The notes beneath the pieces were generated by a model. The model had not been told where the DNA came from. It did not search any database and worked only from the letters and a program-made list of their open reading frames with translations. From assembly GCA_950295325.1 (NCBI GenBank), contig OX485806.1:39244001-39308000 (forward strand): 64,000 bases of DNA, written 5' to 3'. The position numbers were made by a program, and so were the translations under genes. Positions 1 to 11,309 of the stretch are shown piece by piece. Source of the stretch: Polytrichum commune (lineage: Eukaryota; Streptophyta; Polytrichopsida; Polytrichales; Polytrichaceae). Positions within the stretch are counted from its first letter, which is position 1. Each line of letters starts with the position of its first letter.

Positions 1-390
1 CTAGCCTCCCCATACGTTCCTTGGAGTTGCTCCAATTGAACCACGACCATTATGTTTTCTATTTTTCATTTGGTCTATTAAGACCAAATTCGACTCGGGT
101 CCTCCTACCATAGGAGTTCTTGTCAATTTGAACTTCAATTCTTTGCCATTATGACACATCATAATGCACCGCAAGCACACCGGCTTGCACCTCACATCTA
201 TCATGTGAGTTTCAAAGAAGGCGGCCTTCACAATGACATGCATTTCATCTATTTCACATGGTGTGAAATTTTGACAAAATTCCAATGTCCCACATTGAAA
301 GGTTACATTCATCGCGGCCTCCTTTGTCTCATGCGGTTCGCCCTTTCCAAACCGCACCTTGGTGGGCTTCACCACTCTACCAATCGGCAA
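1..390 (-). pseudogene. Retropepsin-like fragment of a retrotransposon polyprotein
   Basis: The 129-codon frame has the spacing of the C-terminal half of a retroelement aspartic protease. A block with CEIDEMHVIVKAAFFETH recalls the usual 'C-L-x-D-V-I-L-G-x-T-F' stretch, followed by VDV-like and GKELKFKLTR-like strands and a GG-x-NLVLI tail. The catalytic D-T/S-G triad is not visible here and the frame is open at the left edge. A related but more decayed copy is at 61490-61660. Assignment rests on pattern memory. Confidence 0.4.
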
Positions 391-529
391 ACCCCAACTC
401 CCTTGTGAGCTTTGGGGTCATGAAAGAGTCCGTTGCCTCTTTGACAACTCATGAGACATGTCTCCCATTCATTTGAGCCTCAAGGTATACATGACTTGGC
501 CTTGGCTTAAGGCTACTAGCCTTGGCCAC

Positions 530-860
530 AAAGCCACCATCTAATTCTCTGTCCACCGCAACAATATGTTTTGGCTCGGTCCGCAAAGCCAACTTTTAAC
601 ATTTCGTCCGTGGGACGAATTGGTTTAGTGCCACAAAAGCAATTTCCAATAATTTGTCCACAAAACAAACATGTTTTCCCTTGATAGCACAAAGCCACCT
701 TCCCACACTCCGTATGCGGCACGAACATGAATTGCCTTGGTAGGACAAACCCACCTTCCAACATTCCGTCCGCGGCATGAGTATGATATGCCTTGGAAGC
801 ATAAAGCCACCTTTCAACATTCTGTTAGCGGCACCAACATATTTTGCCTAAATAAAATGA
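530..860 (-). repeat. Degenerate tandem repeat in the retroelement interior
   Basis: About five to six units of roughly 50-60 bp share the cores 'aaagccacctt-caacattccgtccgcggcac' (split here by a variable base) and 'gaattgccttggtagcac'. On the minus strand several frames give recurring peptide text such as GGFVLPRQFM and KVALCYQGK. The same array recurs at 62030-62360. It may be a repeat-bearing Gag or leader segment; the open frames are too broken to call a protein. Confidence 0.6.
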
Positions 861-1500
861 ACCAAACAATTTGCACTCATTTCTTTGGGACCAACTTTGG
901 CTAAAGCCACTTGTGGTGATGCGCCACCAAACTTTTCTTCGGGACCATCGGATTCAATGATCTTGCAAACTTGATGATCCCCACCATGTCCTCAAGAAGC
1001 CTTGGGGACTTAAACAAGGCATCCACCACCCGTTTTTAAAACCCCACCTAAAACGATGCATTTCTTAGAAAGCTCGTCCGTTTTAGGTGTATCCTTCATT
1101 TGTGCGTTTGAATAGCGCACATAGGCCTTAAGAGGCCCCGGGTGCCTCATTAGCACCAAGTTCATTTCAACATCCATACCTTCCAAGCATTTCGAATTGG
1201 AATTTCAATCCAACATTAATGCCCTCCAAGGTTTTGGGTCCTTTCGGTATTCTAGGCCCCAAATGTTTTTTTGAGGTTTGAGGGAGCCCTTTTCAAAGCA
1301 CTCCTCCATTTTCCTTACCAAATCCACCCTCATGCCCACCATTCTCATTAGAACCAATGGTATGGTCAAATTCCACTTGCACATGATCCTTGTTCCAATT
1401 TGAGCCTCACAACCTTTTGGAAACCCCGGGCTCACCATCATAACCCGCATTTTTGATACCCATGTTTCCCTCAAAGTGCGAGCTCAAAACTTGGAACCCT

Positions 1501-1512
1501 GCTCTGATACCA
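1501..1512 (-). other. Primer-binding site, tRNA-iMet type
   Basis: The minus strand reads TGGTATCAGAGC, the standard 12-nt complement of the 3' end of plant initiator tRNA-Met used by many plant LTR retrotransposons. Two nucleotides separate it from the LTR. Confidence 0.85.
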
Positions 1513-1514
1513 CG

Positions 1515-2490
1515 TGTCGCAACCCTTGCTAGCCCCCCCTTGACCATCTTGCCAATTTTCAATTCTAGCAAAGGTTACGAGCGCTAACCATTCGCATTCC
1601 GCCATGCTAATGGTTAGCTCCTCCTACCCCGGACCTTATAGTTCATAGGAGGGAACCAACCCTCCTACTTTGCTTTCGGGACTCACCCCTTAATCGGTAA
1701 CTCATTTCTTGGATGTGGACTTCCATCCATGGAAGTCCAATCCTATGTTGATCATCGCGTTGCCGGAGCAACACTACAACAACCCGAACCATACTAGGCA
1801 ACTATGGCCTCACAATGGGCCAAAGCCCATGGAGGCCGTGCCGTTCGGCCTCGGGTGGGTGAGGCCACACCACCTCACCCATATAAGCCTCTAGGACTTC
1901 ACGCGGGGCCCCTACCCCACCGTCAACCAACCTCTTGTCTCTCTACCAAGAGTTGGGGCCAAGTGGACATTTTCCTTTAGCTGCTGGGCCTAGAACCCCC
2001 CCAGCAGCTTCAGACCATCATAACTTCCTTGTATGATGTCTGATCATAACAACCAACCACTCCATCTTCATCTACGCTTCACGTAGATGCGGATGGACTC
2101 CTCACTTGCCCCATTCGGACAAGTATTGAGGACGTTATGCCTGTTTGAACCTTTGCAGTCCCGGGAATCACTCCCAGGCACTGCTGTACCAGGGCGCTGT
2201 CCCGGGACAGCGCCCCACTCAAATGGCCATAACTCCTAGCTCACACCTCCGATTGAGGTGTTCTTGAGCTTTCTAGAATCACCACGCCATGAGCTACGCA
2301 TAGCTCATGGCCTTACCCTTGTGCCTCCTAGTCTTCGTGGGTGGGAGGCGTTCCCAACGCCCGGGACCCTCACCCACACTAGGATCACTTGGGCCCTCTC
2401 ACCAACGGCGCCACAAGTCCCGGGTGTCACTCCGGGGTCCCCCTTGTGCCCATGGTGTTTCGGCCACTCCTCATGGAGAGGTGCGCGACA
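1515..2490 (-). repeat. 5' LTR of the left-edge retrotransposon
   Basis: On the plus strand the LTR starts TGTCGCAACC and ends GTGCGCGACA, giving short inverted ends TGTCGC/GCGACA and TG...CA termini. It is 976 bp long. Its inner edge is 2 nt from the tRNA-iMet-type primer-binding site, which fixes its orientation. The outer edge abuts coding sequence of the Mutator-like gene. Confidence 0.7.
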
Positions 2491-5305
2491 ATGTTTGCAA
2501 ATAGAGACTCTATCTTTACACTCACAACACTCAGTGCCCAAATTCACTGCATACCATCGCTCATGTATTGTTTGGCTACGAATGAGAAATTCCATACCAA
2601 CATCATCGATAACTTCAAGGTTTCTTGAATGATCAGCCTTAATCTTTTCTACCATGGCGTTAGCATTCTGCATACGGGCTGTATATTGTCTATCTTTTCC
2701 CCTTGTTGAATACTTTCATGAATCACTTAGTGCATTGACATGCATGTAGTGCTCTATCAGTGTCCCACCACCAACTCTAAGGCCCGTTCTAGGTTGTCCT
2801 ACAGATAAAAGACAATAAAGGTTAATAATAATTATAATATTATGAAAATTAATATTACATATCTATGTTATTATTTAATTGATAATTCATATATTATTCA
2901 AATATTCAAATCAATCACATACCTATAAGTGCCCAAATTAGTTGATCCAATCGTCGATTGACTTTCTTATCGAGCAAAATATATTTTATGAAATGCCATA
3001 ATCTTTCCACAAGATTTGTTGTATTTACAAATCCATGCTCGTATAGACGGTTGAATCGTGGCCACATACCACGCCACTTGCAGTTCCCCGCCCATCCAGT
3101 CGCAACATTGTTCAAAACAAGTTTTTCGCTTGCCCATGTGATTTTGAATTCAGCATATTTTGTATTGAACTGGGTCTCGGTGAGGCATTCCAAAAGGCCG
3201 CACATATCACGATAAAGTTGAGTTCTCTTATCAACAGTCACATGAGACACAAGATGTTCCATCCACGCCTTTTTAACATGAAACCAACACAATAATAATT
3301 TGCATTTGATTTGTTCACCACCTGTGATATTGTTCGCCCAACACCATGGATCCTCATTGATCAATGTTGTGAAAGCGTTAAACTCTGTTGTGCTTTTATC
3401 AATAACTATTGCATTGGGTCTAACAGGTCCCATTCTCTCAAAGACTGCTCGCAAAGTAATCCTCAATGCCGTTGCCTCATGACCTGCTGGATAATCATTA
3501 GAACAAAGCATCAAAAAAATGGGCATACCGTATCCGCGATTATTGGGACACATTGCAGCATACAACAGCAACCCATATTGGTTGGTCTTGAACGTACTGT
3601 CAATTGCCCAAGCCGAGTTTGGAGTAATTTGAATAGCCAGCTCCCGCATCCAATCGTTTTGTATGACTAAAACAAAAGGACGTTTCTCTGGGTCTTCATT
3701 GTCTGGATCGTAAGCTTGAAAATAAATGACTACGCCATTTTCCTTCCAACTATCTAATTGGCTGTGTATGTTGGCCCAATCATCGTCCTTTACTTGTCCA
3801 CCTTTTTGCATAGAGTATGCCAAATTAGAAACCTCTTTTGGTGTAGGAAAAAACCTATAAGAAACTCTTTCATGAGGCTCAACTTGTTCTTGTAAAATAG
3901 GCGCCCTACTTCGAGCTGCAACAACTGCTGAATTCACCTTATTCATGTTATGCAAGTTTTCTTGGAGATGATGAATGGCCAGAGGGTGGAGAGGCAAGAA
4001 GAACACGTCATCAATTGAACCAGGAACATGTCCAGAGTGTCCTTTGTGAAGATGGATCTGTAATATATCTCAACATCAAAACATGCAATAACAATTATTC
4101 AAATTAAAAAGAAATATATAAATTTAGTTATACAAATATGCTTAAAAAATAAAGAATTCAAATGAGGTTAGCAATATTACCTCTACATCTCTGTCGTTAT
4201 TTGTTGGATGCACAATCTTGATGAGGAACTCACATCCAGCATATCTTGTTGTACTATATTGTCGAATTTTTGTGGTGGGTAAAACAAGTGAAGTTTCATT
4301 TGTCCTCCTTTTCTTCCCATCCCGAAAATAGCCGCCCCGACTACACCAATATACAGTAACTCTTGCAGGAAAAGGGGTGGCAGTAATGATATACTCATGA
4401 TTAAGTTTCAAGTGGACCTGATATTCATAACAATGCCAACATATAAGATTATCAATATATTTAAATAAAATACTAATATACTAGAATCAAATACATAAAG
4501 AATCTAACAATGTATTGAATTATGATGAAAAGAATAAATATAATATTACCTTATGCTAAAAAATGAGCTCTTTCAATCTTTCGTCTAGATAATTGGTTGG
4601 CACACGAATGACCTCATCGTAGTGATATTTTTTTCGCTTTATTGGGCTGGGACGTTTCTTTGCAGAGCACATAGAACATTGAAGGCAAATTTCTCTAATG
4701 TATTTGTGCGGGATTCCATAGTGAGAAGATCCTACGAGCCACCCTTTTGAATTGATAATATTTTGGGTAGCATTCATTCCATGATGTGGAATTTTACTTG
4801 TATGGGCTTCAAACACAATATTCTCACACTCTTCAAGAAAAGGAATAACAAGGTGAGAGATGTTAACATTCTTATGAAACAATCTCAAGTGGTTATTGTG
4901 TTGTGCTACACATAGGCTATTCTCTAGTTTCCTCCATTTTTTCAATGCCTCTCGATGGGTAACAACTAATGACAAATTGGGTTTGGCAAATGATGGTTCT
5001 ACACTCAATACCCCCTCACCAGTGGCCTCAATTTCATGTTGAAGACATGAAATCATGTAGCTATATGATCGCTCTGAAAAAATATGAAAAGTTCGTGAAA
5101 CAAATTGTGAAATTTGCAGATGAGTATCACCCTCTGGACTACTGACATCTCCAAGCTCTTGCACATTACCGTCAACTACGTCTTCATCAATGAAGACATC
5201 GTAGTCTATGTCAATATCCTCGTTATCAAGGATATTGTCTTCAATTACCTCGTTCATTTCTACTTCTACGTCTTCAACAACATCGTAACCTTTCGTACCC
5301 TCCAT
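2491..5305 (-). pseudogene. Mutator-like (MULE/FAR1-type) transposase gene, decayed and interrupted
   Basis: Four exons are deducible from splice sites: 5305-about 4552, 4417-4181, 4057-2923 and 2798-2491. Exon 1 has an acidic N-terminus and then a His2Cys2 zinc-binding pattern like that of retroviral-type integrases (PHHGMN...GW...CLQCSMC). Exon 2 has a Cys/GC-containing block like WRKY-GCM1/FAR1 DNA-binding fingers. Exon 3 is the MULE DDE domain, with AIDSTFKTN, CWFHVKKAW and a conserved E in TTNLVERLWHF. Exon 4 carries the SWIM finger (CEC...CKH). Decay is clear: an in-frame TAG just before the exon 1 donor (4556-4558), an in-frame TGA in exon 4 (2716-2718), and truncation by an LTR element at 2490. 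The start chosen is the ATG at 5305, which begins MEGTKG. I did not find its terminal inverted repeats. Confidence 0.8.
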
Positions 5306-5599
5306 TGCAAGAAAATACAATAATTGGACACAAAAAAATCAAATAGTTGGACACAAAACAACGAGAATTCAAAAATAATGATGGAAGTTTGGAATTCTTG
5401 CAAGAATTTAAAGCTTAAGCGGTTATGTAATCAAAATTATTTTTATCATAGCTTTTATTTTTTGTCTTTTATATTTGTATTTTTGAGTTTGCCTATCCTA
5501 AAAGTAAAAGCTACTTAAGTTAACGGTCTAATTAGTTTGTGAAATGATCTCTCACCTTGTTATTCCTTTTCACAATTGGGGTAGACTCGATAATTTCCT

Positions 5600-7640
5600 C
5601 TTAAACTGATCGGTCATTTTCCTGTAGTCTTGAACTTCAACCGGTTATTTCTGAAACCCCTGAAACAGGGGAAATCTGTAATTAACTGCCGGCGCTCCCC
5701 TGTCATTGGTGCCCAAGTGGGGGGTGTCAGCCCCCCCTTCCCCCGTCTCCCTCCGTCTGTGCCCGGGGCCCGCAGCCCTGGCAGGGCCCGCTGCCCGCCC
5801 GAATCCCGGCCGTCCACCGTCCCGGGGCGCATCCATGGCCAGGGTGCACTCTGCCCTTGGTTCTATGGAGCGCCCTAGTGACAGGGCTCACCCTCTTCAC
5901 CTCCGGACTGCCAAATGGTCAGTCCTTTCCGTCCGCCACCTTCAAGAGCGGCCTCCAACAGGGATCCGCGGACTGCTTCGATCTCGGGCGGCCAGAACCC
6001 GAAACAGCATACCGGAAGCGATCATTCTCCGGTCCGGAGCATTCGGAAGGGGAGTACAGTTTCCGGAACCCCAGGGACTGAGAGAACCGCGGACTCGGAG
6101 GATGAGATTGCCCCTTCTCCGAACATGAGGAGGATGCTCACGCGGCTGCAGAAGGCGTCGCCGGGAGGCGGCTCATCCACCGTCAGTGGACTAGGCAACC
6201 ATTCGAAGGAGGGGTCGGCTCCAAAGAAGCCCCGCTCTTCTTAGCTTAGAATGGCAGCTAGATTAATTAGGAAGAATAGAGGTAGGAAGGTAGGGCTTAG
6301 AAGTTTTTGAAGATGAGGGATGAAATTCTCCCTCGAGCTTGTCAGCGGAAAATCCGGATCTTGATCCGGGAAATCCGGGAGAACGGATGTAGTTAGGGTT
6401 TTCCTTAAGGGCGGCCGCCTGAGCCGCCACCCTCAGGTTAGGGATTTTGAGCCTCTACTTAAGGCTGAATAAGGAGTTGGGGAAGGGTTCCTTCTCCATT
6501 GTTGTATTCCGGTTTCTCCTACTCCAATAAATTCCTTGGTTTCTCACTCCTTGACTTTTCTTGATTGATGTTTGTATGAAGGATCCGGAGATCGTTAGAG
6601 GAGGAGAGAGGGCATGAGGGATAGGAGTTCCGGATAGGACATGGGAGAGGAAACCCGAATTTGATTTGGTTATTGCCTTGTAGATCCTCTCTGTGTGTAG
6701 TGGGAGGGAAACCTTACCGACCCGGATGGTTGAGTAACGTCTAGGTGGGATAGCCGCTGGGAGGATTGGGTGAGATCCGGAAGGGATCCGGACTCACGCC
6801 AATCTGATCTTCTGAAGAGGTTCCACCGTCCTTAGATGGACCAATCCGGAAGGTGGTACAGATCGCCCAGTTAGCTCAGATTGAGTAGAATCCAAGGTAG
6901 AGGTATCCGGACAGATCTGTCGGAAGGAGAAGGGAATGACTGGATCAGTAAGGGTTCCGGGTTGGAGGGCACCTCCGGAGTGTAGTGGGAAGAGATCCTC
7001 ATTGTTCCGGATGTCTGGGTAACATCCAGGTGAGATAGCCGTGGGGGAAAATTGGGCAAAAGTCCGGGAGGGACCCGGACTTGCGCCAATCTGATCTTCC
7101 GAAGAGGTCTCATCGCCGGTGGACGGGACAATCCGGAAAGTGGTACGGGTCACCTACTTATTCCGTTGAGTCAGATCTCCGGTTGGAATCCGGACTCCTC
7201 TGGTTACTGTGGTCCTAAGAAATAATCCGGATCTCTCTGCGTGACCTGCCAGGACGGATCTGATCAATCCGGATTGATTGTGAGGGAGTTTCCGGATTCT
7301 AATCTTATAAAGGACGTCTTCGCCGGAAGGAACCACCTATTCTAGAGGGTAGACGTAGAGGGGTGAGTTAGCATTATAATTAGGGCCTAGAGGCACAATC
7401 CGGAAAGGCACACTCTGGAAGAAGACGAAGAGTGTCCCAAAGACCAAAAGCCCAGAAATTAGGGTTTCCGGAAAGTTGGCTAAGGAAGAGGAGATAAGCA
7501 GGAACGGAGAGTTCTAGACCTCCTACACTTCACAGAATCCCTGGACGATACTAAGGTCATCCGGACAAAACCGGATTAGGCACTTAAAAACGCCAATCCG
7601 GATATGTTGGTGTTCACGTGTTCCTACAATAACCTATACC
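5600..7640. repeat. GC-rich unassigned repeat, possibly a retroelement LTR or leader
   Basis: Base composition jumps to GC-rich relative to both sides, and the motif TCCGGA/ATCCGG recurs dozens of times from 6300 to 7640. An AATAAA polyadenylation-type signal near 6525 follows a TATA-poor promoter-like stretch, which would fit an LTR. Open frames at 5706-6244 have no recognisable domain. Sharp ends, TG...CA termini and a partner copy were not found, so the class is left open. Confidence 0.35.
6721..7160. repeat. Degenerate direct repeat, about 287 bp apart
   Basis: 6721-6860 and 7008-7147 share a run containing 'cgccaatctgatctt', 'gaagagg', 'caatccggaa' and 'gtggtac', with substitutions and small indels. 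This is an old local duplication inside the GC-rich block. Confidence 0.6.
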
Positions 7641-9530
7641 CCATCCTCATAGTCCATGCGATAGGAAATTTTGAGATGAATATAGATACACCAAGAATAT
7701 GATTTCAAGAAGCTTGTTTTTGGAGGATAAGTACTCTAGTTCTCATTCATCAACCCAAAAATGAACTTTTCATTTATAACTAACTGCTCATTCTAGTGAA
7801 GGACATTTCCAAGATTATTTTTACGTGTTTTTATCCACGCGGAGGACATTTTGGTTACAACTTGTAGATTACATCCAAAAGCATATTGGTTTTGTCCCAT
7901 AACGGGTAAGAGTCGATGATGTCTCATTGCTATTGGAACTTGTCATGCATTCTCTTCTCGCTTGTTATAAAGTGCATAACAAGCAAGCGTTTTCATCTAT
8001 CTATTTATTTGTTCTAAGGAATGTGGTTTTCTTGTGGCACCTCCAAGTCCACATATAATTTTGACTGTTGGAATGGATCAAGGATTATCTCATCTGATTA
8101 GCAATTGTGAATCATAAAGATTGTCATTTCAAGTTTGAAAATTGAAATTGAGATGTTATTACTCCTCCAAAACATATGCAAACTCTCTTATTTCATTGGT
8201 TATAGATGCCTCAAACTTACTTACTTACTTGCAGCAGCATTCGGGTTCCAACTCTGACCAAAATCGATAATACCCATTCTTCCCAAAATCCTCAACTGAG
8301 CTTATACGACCCATACAGTTCGAAAGCTGAAAAGATATGGCATAAATTCAGATTCTCAAAAAAAAAATACCTTGGGTAAATGTTAGGTTTTGAACTCTTA
8401 ATACTAACTCTAAATTTATGGCTCTGTGAGGAGAAATATGGGGACATTAAACACTCCCACGAACTTTTTGGGGAGGTAGATTCGGGCAGGGGCAACTGCC
8501 AGAGAGAAGTTCAAATTTTTGGGACTCGACTGGAAACTTCTGTTCGTCCGCCCGATTTCGAAAATACCATTGCCCTTGCATTCTCAAAGGCCACTTATTC
8601 ACAAATCCCATATTGAGTGCACTTCATCTTCAAGGTCCAAAATTCAATATACATGTTCACTTCCATTGAGTAAGTGAGCAGTTGCCTGGGATTTCATTAT
8701 CAAAATAAAACCGTCAATAAATCATGTAATCAACTTGGAAGTCAAGAATATTACAAAACCCTCACTAGCACTGAGGTCATGAATTTTGTGACTTGCCATT
8801 GAAAGCGTCTTTGTCATTCTTAAAATGGAACTAAAATTTACTGTTCTATTTTTAGTATGTTAAATATTACAGTCTAGTTAATACCTTCTGCTTTCACAAA
8901 GTATTCATATGCATTTAAATGAATGAAGTGTGGTTGAATGTAATTAAGTCTAATTAATTCTGATTAATCCTAATTGAGCCCAACTAAATCAGAAAGTATG
9001 CTTACCAAATTAATCAAGCCTAATTAATCATAAAATGTACATATTGGATTAATTATGATATGTATCGAATGTGTAAACCCGTACACATTGGAAGCAGCGA
9101 GTGAGCTGCACCCAAAAAACTCAAGTAACTCTTACTTACAAGTTCCAACCTACCGGAGTTCTCCTTCGTCTCTCACCCTGCCACTTGAAGAAAATTTTGG
9201 AGAAATTCGGTAGAGGTGAGTTTCTCCAGAATTTCTCCAGAATTCGGTAGAAATTAAGGTAGTGTCCTTTTTCAGTGAATCTAGGTCAGAATTAACAGAT
9301 ATATACACGCAGACTTCAAGGATTCATGTGATTGAAAGGTCATCTACTAGGGAAATATCCTGCTCCTCTTCTTCCACCTGTTGTGCAGTTTGAAGGAGGT
9401 GATGATTTGCCAAGCTCTGCCGATGCATTAGTTGGCACAAAACACATTTAAAACCAACAAATCTTCCAATCTTAGTCTAGGAGACTCTCCATACAGAAAA
9501 CTTTTGTAGTGGTTCGATGTGACTCAATAT
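7641..9530. other. No supportable gene
   Basis: AT-rich sequence with only short open frames. The stretch 8935-9060 is a run of TAATTAA-like words. I see no domain, RNA gene or element end here. Confidence 0.5.
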
Positions 9531-9805
9531 TTCTCAGTGTATTGCTAAGGATGCCGCACCCGATGGATGAGAGAGGGAGGAGGATTTTGGAGAGGCTTGT
9601 AAGAATTGAAGGCGGGCGTGGCTAAGCCATTGTGGAGAGGCTTGTAAGAATTTTGCATGCCATAGCCAACCAACAATTTCTTTGAACTCGCTCGCCAGGA
9701 ATGAGCGCGGGCAGGATGGAGCGGGCAGCTGGTTCGGGCGGGCGGGCAAAGGCGGGGTCCTTTTGAGGGGCACGCGCTCCGAGTGCCGTTCCTAGTGCCG
9801 TCTAG

Positions 9806-11307
9806 GGAATGCCAAAAGGGCCATACTTTGTAAAACAGGGTACCCGGGGAAGATTCCTTGTACCTTGGGGAAGATTCCATGTACCCGGAGGTATAATAAG
9901 AAAAAATATTAGTAATTAACAAAAAATTGAAATTACATTATTCAATTTTAAAAAAGGCTTAAAATTTTTAAACAATTTTACATTTTAGTTAGATATATTT
10001 TATTTTAATTTAATTTTTAAGTGATACTATCACTTTTTAATGAGACATTTTGAGTTCTTAACTGCTTTAATTTAATTTATTTTATATTAAGAATAAAAAA
10101 GCAATGGAGAATAAATTTTATTAACTTTTCTCAATTTTGGTTAGAGGATATTATAATGAACCCCTTAATTTATGTAATTTATATGTTAATTTATGCTTAA
10201 TTTATGGTTTAAGTTAAGGGGTTCATTATAATATCCTCTAACCAAAATTGAGAAAAGTTAATAAAACTTATTCTCCATTGATTTTTTATTTTTAATATAA
10301 AAGAAATTAAATTAAAGCAGTTAATAACTCAAATATCTCTTTAAAAAGTGATAGTATCACTTAAAAAGAAAAAAGAAAAAAGAAAAAAATTAAAAAATAT
10401 CTCTAACTAAAATGTAAAATTATTTAAAAATTTAATTTTTTTTAAAAATTGAATAATGTAATTTCAATTTTTTTGTTAATTACTAATATTTTTTCATATT
10501 ATACCTCGGGGTACAAGGAATCTTCCCCGGGATACAGGGAATCTTTCCTGGGGCACCGATCATCTTCCCCGGGGTATAGGGAATCTTTCCCGAGGCACCG
10601 GTCATCTTCCCTGGGGTATAGGGAATCTTTCCGGTGGCACTGGACATCTTCCCCAGGGTACAGGGAATCTTCCCCGGGGTATAGGGAATCTTTCCCGGGG
10701 CACTGGACATCTTCCCCGGGTACCCTGTTTTACAAAGTATGGCCCTTTTGGCATTGCATAGTATATTCCTTGTTCATTATAATATCCTCTAACCAAAATT
10801 GAGAAAAGTTAATAAAACTTATTCTCCATTGCTTTTTTATTTTTAATATAAAAGAAATTAAATTAAAGCAGTTAATAACTCAAATATCTCTTTAAAAAGT
10901 GATAGTATCACTTAAAAAGAAAAAATTAAAAATTAAAAATTAAAAATTATATATAACTAAAATGTAAAATTATTTAATTATTTAAAATTATTTAAAAATT
11001 GAATAATGTAATTTCAATTTTTTTTGTTAATTACTAATATTTTTTCGTATTATACCTCGGGGTACAAGGAATCTTTCCCGGGTGCAGGGAATATTTCCAG
11101 GGGCATCGGGCATCTTCCCCGGGATACAGGGAATCTTTCCTGGGGCACCGATCATCTTCCCCGGGGTATAGGGAATCTTTCTCGGGGCACTGTACATATT
11201 CCCCGGGGTATAGGGAATCTTTCCGGTGGCACTGGACATCTTTCCCGGGGCACTGGACATCTTCCCCGGGTACCCTGTTTTACAAAGTATGGCCCTTTTG
11301 GCATTCC
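9806..11307. mobile_element. Foldback-type element with minisatellite arms, one arm duplicated
   Basis: The left arm 9806-10168 is the reverse complement of the right arm 10213-10757 around a 44-nt loop. The outer ends read GGAATGCCAAAAGGGCC on the left and GGCCCTTTTGGCAT on the right. The right arm is then repeated in direct orientation at 10772-11307. Each right arm holds about 42-bp minisatellite units containing CCCCGGGGTATAGGGAATC and GGGGCACTGGACATC; the left arm keeps only about two units. Open frames through the array only reflect the repeat period. No transposase is encoded, so it would be non-autonomous. Confidence 0.7.
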
Positions 11308-11309
11308 AT

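Larger units (their letters stand above)
1..2490 (-). mobile_element. LTR retrotransposon, 5' part (runs off the left edge)
   Basis: The element reads on the minus strand. Its 5' LTR is 1515-2490, followed by a primer-binding site matching the tRNA-iMet complement (1501-1512), then internal sequence down to position 1. It sits exactly inside the SWIM-finger exon of the Mutator-like gene: the transposase frame is intact up to 2491 and turns into LTR sequence at 2490. The internal part has a tandem repeat (530-860) and, at 1-390, a retropepsin-like fragment. A diverged second copy of the internal part lies at 61260-62760. The left LTR, RT and integrase would be outside the window. Superfamily is not certain; the protease-like text suggests Ty3/gypsy. 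Confidence 0.72.

Noticed and set aside
1205-1474. 89-codon minus-strand frame next to the primer-binding site as a gag start
   Set aside because: Too short, not conserved in the second copy (62.7 kb) and without a Gag-like motif.
10449-10802. 117-codon frame with repeated SSPGYRES peptides
   Set aside because: It reads the foldback minisatellite; no start context or domain.
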